DNA from: Pleodorina starrii
Taxonomy: Eukaryota > Chlorophyta > Chlorophyceae > Chlamydomonadales > Volvocaceae
Direction: 5' to 3'
Assembly: GCA_030267565.1 (NCBI GenBank)
Contig: BRXU01000011.1
Coordinates: 1,602,501 to 1,666,500, forward strand
DNA length: 64,000 nt
Position 1 is the first letter of the stretch. The number at the start of each line of letters is the position of its first letter. This document shows, piece by piece, positions 36,735 to 46,284 of the stretch. The position numbers and the translations under genes are program-made. The notes under the pieces were generated by a model, which saw only the letters and a list, made by a program, of their open reading frames with translations, was not told the DNA's origin and ran no database searches.

Positions 36735-37180
36735 CTCCCACGTGGTCAGACCTTGCAAACGCCCATCGCCCCCCGATGCTTCTGAAAGCTCTCGAACGGC
36801 AGCGGCACGTCAAGCAATCCGCCACCATCTCCGACGTGCGGCAGTCGATCATGGTGATCGCTCCGCTGGCCACAAACTCCCGGACCGAGGGGTAGTACAC
36901 CGAGATGTGCTTCGACCGCGTGGTAATCACCGGGTTTTTAACCACCTTCATCGCGCACTGGCTGCCGCACTTCAGCTGCGTGGGGTTCAACGGGTACCCC
37001 AGGTCGGACAAAAGCTGTCGCAACCACAGCGCCTCCTTGGCCGCCTCCGACGCAGCCACATACTCCGCCTCCATCGTGGAAACCGCGACAGTGCGCTGGA
37101 ACTTGCCCAACTCACCGCGGCCCCGTGCAGCAAAAACACCACACCCGAGGTAGAGCGGGTATCCACGCAACCTGCGTGAT
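36735..37180 (-). pseudogene. copia RNase H fragment, sense copy
   Basis: The minus strand encodes FQRTVAVSTMEAEYVAASEA, AKEALWLRQLLSDLG and TRSKHISVYYPSVREF, the end of a copia polyprotein (RNase H, active-site Glu in MEAEY). It reads toward the adjacent 3' LTR, as in an intact copia element. Upstream parts fall in another frame and lack a residue relative to the inverted copy, so it is broken. Confidence 0.85.
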
Positions 37181-37332
37181 CCGCATCGCTGTAGCCCAAC
37201 AGGCCCTCATCCACACGATCGCCACCGAAGACAAGGCCGTACTCAGCCGTACCCGCCAGATACCGAACCACCTCTTTCGCCGCCTTCCAGTGCTCCTTCC
37301 CCGGAGCCGACATGTGCCTCGTCAGCACTCCC
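37029..37332. repeat. left arm of ~0.3-kb inverted repeat
   Basis: This arm is the near-perfect reverse complement of 37452-37760. Its inner end is AGCACTCCC (37324-37332), matching GGGAGTGCT (37452-37460). The spacer is about 119 bp. Transcripts across both arms could fold into a long hairpin. Confidence 0.85.
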
Positions 37333-37451
37333 CTGTATGTCGAATCTGGCAGTCCATTCAGCACGGTGGTGAACGACGTTTTGGGCCTCGGTACAGTCCA
37401 TGCCTGCTGTACATCGCCGGGTGCACGCGCCCAGATATCTCCCAAGCCGTG

Positions 37452-37760
37452 GGAGTGCTGACGAGGCACATGTCGGCTCCGGGGAAGGAGCATTGGAAGG
37501 CAGGGAAAGAGGTGGTTCGGTATCGGGCGGGTACGGCTGAGTACGGCCTTGCCTTCGGTGGCGATCGTGTGGATGAGGGCCTGTTGGGCTACAGCGATGC
37601 GGATCACGCAGGTTGCGTGGATACCCGCCGCTCTACCTCCGGTGCGGTGTTTTTGCTGCACGGGGCCGCGGTGAGTTGGGCGAGCAAGTTCCAGCGCACT
37701 GTCGCGGCTTCCACTATGAAGGCGGAGTATGTGGCTGCGTCGGAGGCGGCCAAGGAGGCG
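37452..37760. repeat. right arm of ~0.3-kb inverted repeat
   Basis: Reverse-complement partner of 37029-37332. Read on the plus strand it encodes GVLTRHMSAPGKEHWKAGKE, GYSDADHAGCVDTRRSTSG and STMKAEYVAASEAAKEA, the same copia RNase H segment as the left arm but in opposite orientation. The arms look over 90% identical by eye. Confidence 0.85.
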
Positions 37761-37769
37761 CCATCATAA

Positions 37770-38085
37770 GTAAAGTTCCCCATCGCATACGTCGCGAACC
37801 CCAGACCACAACTCGACCTGCCTTTGTTGAGCTAAAAATAGCGTCCCACAAATCCTTCGCCGTCTCATGAATCTCGTGGCTGGGCCGCTCAACCGGATTG
37901 ACGTGCATCATAACAATGGACAACTCAGTTTCCTGCTTCTCCGGGGAAAGCGCTTCACGCGCCTCCGCATTGTCCCTGATGGCGGCCAAGAGTCCCTTGT
38001 ACCCTAGCATCAGCCTCACCGAAGACTCCGCAAAACACCAATCTTCTGCCGAGTACATGGCAGTAGGTCCATCTGACCTCTTCAT
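37770..38085 (-). pseudogene. copia gag fragment
   Basis: The minus strand reads AEDWCFAESSVRLMLGYKGL, then RDNAEAREALSPEKQETELS and HEIHETAKDLWDAIFSSTKA. This resembles the N-terminal gag/UBN2-like region of copia elements (LLGYKGL...AKALWDAL...). It lies just inside the 5' LTR. It then breaks off and meets the inverted RNase H copy, so the rest of gag and most of pol have been deleted. Confidence 0.7.
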
Positions 38086-38174
38086 CCTAACCTATCGTGG
38101 CCGAGCCTGCCTCGCGTCAGCTGGCTAAGGTGCAGGGATATCCTCACGCGCGTCTAAGCGCGGGGCTCGTAAAC

Positions 38175-38340
38175 TGTTATGAATGGAGTGGACGTTTACT
38201 CAGGCATTCCAACGGTTGTTACACAGAAATCTCCCTCTCTCTGAGACCATACAAACACCACTGCGAAGGCGACCCTAAGATTGCCGTACAGGCCCCCGAA
38301 ACCACGGCGTAGCAAGGCTGAACAAACCCGTTCCGCAACA
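38175..38340 (-). repeat. 5' LTR of copia element
   Basis: 166 bp with TG...CA ends, followed by CAGGT. It is about 15 bp longer than the other LTR owing to an insertion near TTGTTACACAGAAATC. Confidence 0.88.
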
Positions 38341-38345
38341 CAGGT

Positions 38346-38740
38346 ACGGGAGGGGCCTCTGGTGGATCCGCAGCCAACAGATCCCCCAACCCTCCGATCT
38401 GGGCTTGCGCACCGTCTGGCGTAACGGCGTGCTGTCTTCCAGAAGATGAAATCCACCGACGAAACAACACGGCGCCGCCTTGAAGAACAGCCGCCAGTCA
38501 ACACTTTGCTGCACTTGACGGACAATCTGGAAATTCTCCTCCGTCCGCCCGCCGCCGCCAAAGGGGCCTTTCCTCGATAAGAGGCCGCCCTAGCCGCCTC
38601 ACTCCACAGCATCTGTCTAGGGCAGGCTGTGGCCACAACCCGCCTGGCCAGTCTCCAATCCTGGGCGGCAGCAAACACAGTCCAATCCAGGACAAAACGA
38701 TTCCTCGGCACTCCATCATCTTCACCCCTCGCCTCATCTC
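38346..38740 (-). other. unidentified degenerate coding-like fragment
   Basis: The minus strand carries three overlapping open frames that read like one frameshifted protein (RNRFVLDWTVFAAAQDWRLA; VDWRLFFKAAPCCFVGGF; VRKPRSEGWGICWL). It abuts the copia insertion, so that element may have landed in an older mobile sequence. I cannot name the family. It could be chance. Confidence 0.3.
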
Positions 38741-38941
38741 AATTCAACTACCGCCGGAGCCCTCTCACTTTTTCCCCCCGAACCGCTTTCACACCCCACC
38801 GCCACCCCGACCGATTTCTCCCGCGCACCTCGCCGCCACCTCCCTATCTCTCCTCCTCCTGGGTCCCTTCCGCTAACGTCGCCTCCGTCCCTCCGCTGCG
38901 ACGTCTCCTTTAATAATTCCTCCCTCCCTGCGACATTGGTA

Positions 38942-38990
38942 TTATTCCCCCCTCCCTCCCTCCCTCCCTGCCCCTCCCTGACCGTCCCTG
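38942..38990. repeat. C/CCT-rich polypyrimidine tract
   Basis: A run of CCCTCC-type units lies immediately downstream of the GH32 stop codon. On the coding (minus) strand it is GGGAGG-rich, placing a potential G-quadruplex in the 3' UTR. Confidence 0.65.
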
Positions 38991-38992
38991 CA

Positions 38993-41900
38993 TCACACGC
39001 CGTCCTCCAACCTCCACACCGCTCCCTGAAACCCCACTCGCGCCCTCTGCAGCACCTGCTGAGCCTCATCACCCAGATCACCCTGCTGCTGCTGCTGCGT
39101 GTGGAACTTGCCGTACGCCTGCACACCCCAGGCCACGTCCTCTCCAGCCGGGTAGAACCTCGAGGTGACCGCCGCCCGGCCGCCGCCCCCAAACGCCTCC
39201 AGCACCGAATGGTCCACCAGCACCTGCAGAGACGCGCCCAGGACCGCCACACGCGCCATGCCGCCGCCACCGCCGCTGCCCGCCTCACCACCCGCTTTGC
39301 CGCCGCCGCCGCCGCCGCCCGTCTCTGCATCAGCATCGGGTCCTGTGGTCGTCCACAGCGGCATCGGGCCCCCCTGGAGCAGCGAGCCGTTCGTCTGTCC
39401 GCCGGCGCAGCTCCGCTCCACGTACAGGCCGCCGCCGGCGGCGGCGGCGACGCCGCCGCCGAGGAGCGTCGGCTGCGCTGCCGCGGGCGCCGACGCCGCC
39501 GCCCCTGGCGGCGGCGGCGGCGGCGCCGTGCCGTTGATGTACACGGCCACGTGTGAACCGTTGCCCAGCAGCAGCCGCATCCCGACCTCGAACTCGACTG
39601 GCAGCCAGGCCGGTGGCGGCGGCGGCGCCGGCGGCGGGGAGGAGTCGTTGCCGGCGGCGGCGGGCGGCGGCGGTGCCATGTACAGCAGTTCGATGGTGAA
39701 ATTGAGTTGGATCTCCATTTGGCGGCGCAACGCCGCCGAGACCTGGCTGTAGACGTAGCTGTGGCTGGACGAGACGTCGAGGTTGGAGGTGTCGGCGGCG
39801 GCGGTGTCGGCGGCGGCGGCGGCGGCGGATCCGCCGCTGCCTGGGGCCGGTGTGATGCGTGCAAAGGTAGATACCGTACCGGCGGGCGGCAACACGTCAA
39901 AACAAAACTCTACGGCAGGTCAGTCCTGAATGAGTCACGAGTCGTTCACAGGGGGCCCAGAGGATCGCCGTTTCATGCCGCACCGGGGTCCCGCTCTGGT
40001 GACGGGCAAGAGGGCGCATGTGCGTGTTTGCGATGTCGATGGGGCAGGGCCGCAGGGGGCAGGGCCGCAGGGACGTTGCATCGCGCCCAAGGACACACCC
40101 CCACCTGGGGCGGCGGAAGATCGGGCACGACAACGCAAGCCTACGGATAGGTAGGGTATCCTCTCAGGCAGAGACCACACGTTCAGCCTACGGACAGAGC
40201 CCCCGAGGACGGAGAGAGCGAAACAGGGGCCGATGGACCGATCTGGAGGCCTGAGGTTGCCCCGCCCATTTAGGGGCAACAACACGCACTCACCCGCCGC
40301 AGCGCCGCCGGCGCCGCTGCCGTACACCTCCGGCTTGACCTCCACCGGCAACAGCATCCAGCACGCCGAGTCCCCACAAGACAACTGCGCTCCGCCGCCC
40401 GCAGCCGCCGCCGCCGCCTCTGCCGCGGCGCTATCTGACCCAGCGGGCTCCTCCACCGTACCGTTACGGCATGATCCCACTGAGGGCCAACAACAGGTCC
40501 TTTGGCTGCCGCCGCCGGCGGCGGCGCCGTCGCCACTCCCTCCAGCATCGCCGCCGCCGCCGCCGGCGGCCGCGTTTTCAATGTCCGGCACCGCGCTGCC
40601 GTACCCCTCGTACAGGGCGCTGGGGGCGCGCAGCAGCTGCAGCTCCTGTGCAGGCCGTACTATCAGCTGCCGTAGGTCGCTGTCGTACTTGACGACTCTG
40701 GGGAAGGTCAGCACGCCCTGCCAGCCCACTGCGCGCGACAGAGGGGTGCCCTGACCGCACATCTCGCTGCAGCCCAGATTGTCCTGCGGCATCACATCGG
40801 CGAGGAAAGCGGAGAACGACAGAAAGGCGGAGCTAAACCGCCGGGCATTGCTGGGGTCTTGGCTCTGCATTACAGCTCCCAACTCCCAGCTCCCGCCCGC
40901 CGCCATGCAACGACCCTAAGAGCCCCTCCTCCCCCAGCAGCAGCAGCAGCAGCCAGTGCAGTTCCCCAACCGCCCCCACCTGCCCACGCATGCATGCACG
41001 GCCAGCTTATCCGTGGCCAAGCCAGCCGGCCATCCGCACAGTCTCCCGCCACATCCACACTCATCACGGCCTCCCGAGCCCCTTGCCTCTCGTGAGCCCC
41101 TTTTACCGCCCCCGCCTTACCTCATACACCCAGCCCAGCCACACCAGCCGCCCATCATCCATTCGGAAGCTCTGCGACGCGTACACCGTCCCGAAATCCC
41201 ACCGCTGCGGCTCACTGTCCAGCACCCGCGGCGGCCCGCCGCCGCCGCCGCCGGTCGCGTTGCCGCCCGTGGCGTTGGCGCTGTCCGCCGCCGCCGGCGA
41301 TGGCAGCGGCGGCAGCAGCAGGCGCGGCGAGAAGACGTCCTTGCCGCCCACAAACGCGACCAAGCTGTAGTTGAGCTGGCTCGGGGAGCCCAACTGGTAC
41401 CAGTCCGCGGCGAAGCCGCTGCGGTTGCGCATCTGACGGTGCGAGGTAGGAGGGGTGGGCAGGGGAGCAGCAGGGGCGGGCGTGTGGCTGGGACTTGGAC
41501 AGCCCCCGGGGAGGAAGGGGATACTTGGGGCGGGTTTCGGAGGCACGGCACGGCACGGGAGCGTCAAGCCGTCGTGTTCTGGGCGTCGCGCCGCGCCACG
41601 TAAGGACGTAACCCATAACGACGGACTCCCAAAATGAATGCATGAGCAACAGATTAAGAGAGGTTGGGATGGAGATAGCGCCGCCCTCACCTGGTCGCTG
41701 TATTTGAACACAGTCACGCCGGTATCGCCGCCCAGCGCATCAGAGCTGGCGCCGCCGCCGGCGTCGGTGCTGTTGGGCCCCGCCGCGCCGTCGCCGGCCG
41801 CCAGTCGCGCGGCCTCGGCCGCCGCCTGGGCGGCGGATGACTCCACCTCACTGTAGTTCAGGGTGAAGAAGCCTGACGTGCGGGGGGAGGTGCAGGGCAG

Positions 41901-44900
41901 GGCGGGGCAGGGCAGGACAGGGCAGGGCGGGGCAGGGCGTGGCAGGGCAGGGCGGGGCAGGGCGGGGCGGCACAGTCCGTGCGCTTGGGTGTAAGGGCGA
42001 TGTGGACCACCGGCAGCAAGGGTACAGCGCACCTGACAACAGCGAAACTGCCTTCATGTCGTACATCGGCGCACGCGCACGCGCACGTCCACAATCTGCC
42101 CACATGTTCTCTCGACGCAACCACAACCGCTCACCGGGGCACTCCCACATGCGGCACTCGGGACCCAGCTGGTCGCACGGCCCGCCGTACGTCCTCGCGC
42201 CGGGCGGCGTCGGGGGAATCTCCGTGAGGCACTGCTTGTACTCGGTGTAGTTCTGACCCAGCTGGGAGAACAGAGTGCCTGGGTGCGGGGGGGCAGTGGG
42301 GCGGGGGTGGGGTCAGCGGGGTCAGCGGGGGCACGGGGGCGGTCATGAGCGTGGAGGCTGGAGGGGGTTGGGGGCCGACCCCCGGGGGGCGAGGCATGAA
42401 GGCTGGATGGGAGCGGTCAAGTGCCCTTTTACGGTAGTTCCCCATGCAAAACGGTTCGTTCATACAGCCAGCGCGTGTGTGTGCGTGTGTGTGCGCGTCT
42501 GTGCGTATTCTCTATGTGTATGGATATTGGGATTTAAGAGGGCAGGGGCGCGTCCCGGCCACGACGCGGTCAGACGAGTGGGTGGCGCAGCCGCAGCTCG
42601 GCAGCAGTCGTGCAAGACAGCCAAGTGATGAAGAAGAAGCGTTATCGGAAGGTAATTGCGCCAACGAATGAACGCTGGGCCACCGACGCCCCGAGCTCCG
42701 CACTGCGAGCTGGCAGCCACGCCGGGCGTCATTTGCCACGGGCAGCACTCTGGCCGTACCCAAACACCACAACCCAACCGACCCAACCACCCAATCGACC
42801 CAACCGACTCGACCATCCCAACCACTCCAACCGACCCTAACCGACCCACCCGCGTAACTCCACGTGCCCAGATCGGGCGACGAGTACAGCGCCGCGGCCC
42901 CTACACAGTCATCCATCGTGCCCACCGCCGTGAACCAAACCCCGCCGCCGTCAGCCGCGTCGTCACTGTCGCTGCTGCTGTTGCCGCCGCCGCTGCTGTT
43001 GCTGCCTCCGGCGCCAGCCCCCACGCGCCGCCAGGGCATCAGCTCCGGCGCTACCAGCTGCGGCGGCACCCGCCAGGGCGCGATGGGGTCGCGAAACTGA
43101 GATCGGAAGGACCCGGGGGGCAGCTGCAGGCCCAGGGGGTTGTGCTGCGGCGGCTTGATCCAGCGGGTGAGGAAGGGGTCGGCGGGGTCGGCGGGGAGCG
43201 CCACCGCCTGCGTCTGGTAGTAGTAGCCGACGTCACTGAAGTTGGCGACGCCTGGATGGGGAGGGAGGGGTGTGGGTGTGTGGGTGTTGGCGTGCGGGAG
43301 AAGCGACAAGGGAGAGCGAGGGCGAGGGCGAGGGCGAGGGTGTGAGATGGTGGGGCAGCGTGAGGGGCAAAGTGAGGCGCGAGGGGCGAAGCGTGGAGCC
43401 AGTGAACCGAGATTGCGGGCTGATGGGGTGTGTGAAGCGGGCGCGGACGCGGACGCGGGTGAGCTGATGTGTGGGTGCGGAGTGTCGCGACGAGAGGAGG
43501 CGTTGGGGGCCATTGCGGGGACGGTTGCGAGGACGGTCATGCATCCCGCCATCAAGTCCATCATGACGCACCCACCCGCCCGACCCGACCCGACCCGACC
43601 CGCCCGGGTGCACCCAGGATGTCACAAGCCTCCACTTCCACGCCACACCACTCCCCTCCTCCCCAAAGCCCATGTTCCAGAGCCCCCCCTCTCCCCTCCG
43701 GGTTCCCGTGAGCCTACCCGTGTAGAACAGCCGAGGCACGCCGTCGTCTGCGATGAGGGCGCTGCCGCTCCAGCAGCCATCACGGTCCCATGGGTCGCCC
43801 GGCCGCAGCGCCACCGGCAGCTGCACCCAGTGGACCAGGTCGGGCGAGGCCACGTGGCCCCAGTGCATAGGGCCCCACATGTCGCTGTACGGGTTGAACT
43901 GGAAGAACACGTGCACGATGCCGCGGTACTGCATCAGGCCGTTGGGGTCGTTGATCCTGTTGGGCGCACGCAACGGGCGAACGAACGAACACAGTGCGCG
44001 CGGAGAGTGAGCGACCCGACCCGAGCGAGTGAGGGCGCGAGGCCACACGCACAAACGTGGAGTGGCGTGGAGATTCGGCGAAGTGGGTCCGCATCCCTCC
44101 ACCCCCATCCCTCCATCCCGCGCGCGCCTTCACACGCTCCCTGACAAGCTTCCCTCCCTCGCAAACCTTCCAGGCAGCTTCTTGCTGTCTGGGAGGAATT
44201 GACTCGCCGACTGCGTCCGTTCGCCAACAGTGCCCCTAGGTCCCCCTTCGCTACGGTCCCTTCGCATTTACTACAGTCCCTTCGCATTTCCTATCCTCTT
44301 AGCGCCTACCAGCCGCGTCCTCCGTGTCGGATGTGGAAACGGGGCCTTATCAGGTGCATATCCCGGAGGCTCAGCTCCCGCACGCTCCCCGCCGTCCCCC
44401 ACGGGTCGGCGTCTGGACCCACGGGTCGGCCGCGCCCCCGGCGGTTCCACACCGCCACTGCCACGACAAAGAAGACCACGACGGACAGAAAGGTGATGAC
44501 TGCGGAATGGGGGCGAAAGGGTTGCGGCGGCGAAAGTAATGTCAGGGGGCGGGAACCGGGAAGGGAAGTAGATGACGGGCGACCCGTGGGTCAGTGGGTC
44601 AGTGGGTCGGTAGATTTGTCGGCAGGAAAGAGTGGCGGTAGAGGGTGCGGCGGCGCTGTGGGTTCGGTCTGGGGACGCATCCTCCTGGGGACAACACCTG
44701 CACTTCGCCGTGCAGAAAGTACGACACGACGTACCCGACATGATGGCAATTATCAGCGCCATTCGACTGTTGGCGCTCCTGCCGCCGCCGCCGCCGCCGT
44801 CACCACCACCGCCGCCGCCGCCACCGCCCCTGCCGGCGCGCCATCCGAAGCGGGTCGTTATTCTCTGGGGGCTGGTCGGCGGCGAAGGAAACTCCTCCTC

Positions 44901-45764
44901 CTCCGGCGGTGGCGGCGGCGCTGAACCTCCCTGATCAGCGCCTCTTGGGACTTGGCCCGGACGCTCGATGTCTGAAGGCGACCTGGGCAGCAAGTGGGGC
45001 GGGGTCGGGGCGTAAGGGTTGGATGGATGGGCCAGATGGAACTGTGGGGCACTTGCGCAAGACACCGGCCTCTCAGGGGCCAGATATCGTACAACGGTCA
45101 TCGGAGGGGGCGCCAGATCGGTCGTACCGCCGTACCAGGGTTCCCACGCCGCCGCGCTGGAGCGCCCGCCGGTGAAATCAGAGTCTCCTCCTAGAGTGAA
45201 CATCTGTATCTGTCCTGGCGTCTCTGACGGCCCGGCGGGGGGCGCCCGAAGCCAGCTCAACCCGCCGCCATCCGGCCCCGCCGTCGCCGTCGCCTCCGCC
45301 GGCGTGACCCGTCGGCCGGTGCCGCCGGCGGCAGCGGCAGCGGCGGGGATGACGGCCGCGCCGCTGCCGCTAGCGCCGCCGCCGCCACTGCTTGCTGGCT
45401 GCAGCAACGGCTGATGCTCCAAACGCCTCGCCGCCTTGGCTGCTTTGGCTGCTTCGGCGGCCGTGACTGCCTCGGGGACGGGCGGTGGCTGGCCGCCCCG
45501 GCTGCCGCCAACTTCCGACGGGGGCTGGGACTGGTCCTGGTTCTGGTTTTCCTGCAGGGCTTCTTGCTGGGGCGGCTCTTGATATGGCGGCTGTTGCTGC
45601 GGCTGCTGCTGATGATCAGGGTTCCGCAGCTGTTCCTCTTGTCGTTGCCGCTCCTGCATTTGTTGCTGCTGCTGCTGTTGCAGCCGCAGCTCGACGTCCA
45701 AAGAATGGTACCGGCCCCGACTGACTCCAGCGCCGGGCACCTCTCCCGGCCGCCAGGACGCCAT
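38993..45764 (-). CDS. GH32 beta-fructofuranosidase (invertase-like), membrane-anchored, 10 exons
   Basis: A glycoside hydrolase family 32 enzyme expected to cleave sucrose or other beta-fructosides outside the cytosol. Exons: 45764-45136, 44982-44735, 44499-44310, 43956-43718, 43251-42850, 42278-42135, 41872-41691, 41432-41121, 40864-40294, 39840-38993; all phases agree, giving 1254 residues. All three catalytic motifs are intact: GWINDPNG (nucleophile Asp about 359), SQFRDP (Asp about 490) and MWECP (acid/base Glu about 615). The C-terminal beta-sandwich has the family signature [16 protein letters not shown]. One hydrophobic segment at about 284-310 ([20 protein letters not shown]) follows a Gln/Pro/Gly-rich N-terminal region and suggests a type II membrane protein, as in plant vacuolar invertase precursors. 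Gly/Ala/Pro inserts and several NxS/T sites lie in the catalytic part. It is about twice the usual length. Invertase versus another fructosidase cannot be decided. Confidence 0.92.
41891..41972. repeat. GGGCAGGGC-type G-rich repeat in GH32 intron
   Basis: About 80 bp of repeated GGGCA/GGGCG units on the plus strand (C-rich on the transcribed sense). It has many G-runs capable of quadruplex formation and sits within the intron preceding the exon at 41872-41691. Confidence 0.7.
43315..43342. repeat. (GAGGGC)n repeat in GH32 intron
   Basis: Four to five GAGGGC units on the plus strand, in the intron between the NDPNG exon and the FRDP exon. Confidence 0.75.
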
Positions 45765-46284
45765 TGCGATATCCTGAATGCCAAATTTACCCTAATAAAG
45801 CAGGTAAGTCAAAGTTTGTGATGGAGCCGCTTGCTGGTGAGGTTGAAATGGATTCTTTGTGTGATCAGCTACGCCGGATGGAACCGGGGGTCATTTCGTA
45901 CCGACCCGCTTCTGACAGCAACACCCACAGTGCAAACAACCAGGTTCAATTTGTTTGTGTTTTCGAAAGCTTTGCCGCATTTCCAGAAGGCAAGCGTTTG
46001 CTCCTTCGTTTCTAGGCCCCACAGAGGCTCACCTCTCAGATGTGTTTTGTCTGACGCCGACGCTTCACCAAAAGCAAATTATCGTGTTTGCAGTAATTGT
46101 AGATCAGGTCAACCGACTTTTCGGAGGAGTCCATAGGTTTCATCGAAAGCGAGAGCTTGCAGTCAGCCATGCCATGCCGTGCTGTGGTTCAAGCAGTGCA
46201 CGATAAAGTCAGGTAAATTTTGTTTTGTCTCTTACGCCATCGCGGAAGTATGGAGTCAAGTAGTGTGGGTCAGGGGCGGGGGAG
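45765..46284. promoter_or_regulatory. divergent region between GH32 and EF-hand genes
   Basis: The GH32 start codon (minus) and the first assigned EF-hand exon (plus) face away from each other across about 0.5 kb of less GC-rich sequence, so both promoters probably lie here. A plus-strand ATG at 45822 begins MEPLAGEVEMDSLCDQLRR and could be an upstream exon of the EF-hand gene. I could not join it in phase. Confidence 0.4.

Larger units (their letters stand above)
36579..38345 (-). mobile_element. rearranged non-autonomous Ty1/copia LTR element
   Basis: Two related repeats bound the element: 36584-36734 (151 bp) and 38175-38340 (166 bp). Each starts TGTTATGAATGG and ends GCAACA on the plus strand. 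The 5-bp sequence CAGGT directly flanks both ends (36579-36583 and 38341-38345), a target-site duplication of the length expected for LTR elements. The coding sense is minus: a gag-like piece follows the 5' LTR (38175-38340), and RNase H sequence precedes the 3' LTR (36584-36734). Protease, integrase and reverse transcriptase are missing, so it cannot move by itself. The LTRs differ by roughly ten substitutions plus an indel, so the insertion is not recent. Confidence 0.88.

Noticed and set aside
45822..45960. Shared MEPLAG start between this stretch and the gene at 31726 as a duplicated leader exon
   Set aside because: Identity is limited to about 15 bases (GGAGCCGCTTGCTGG) and then diverges completely. 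Chance is enough.
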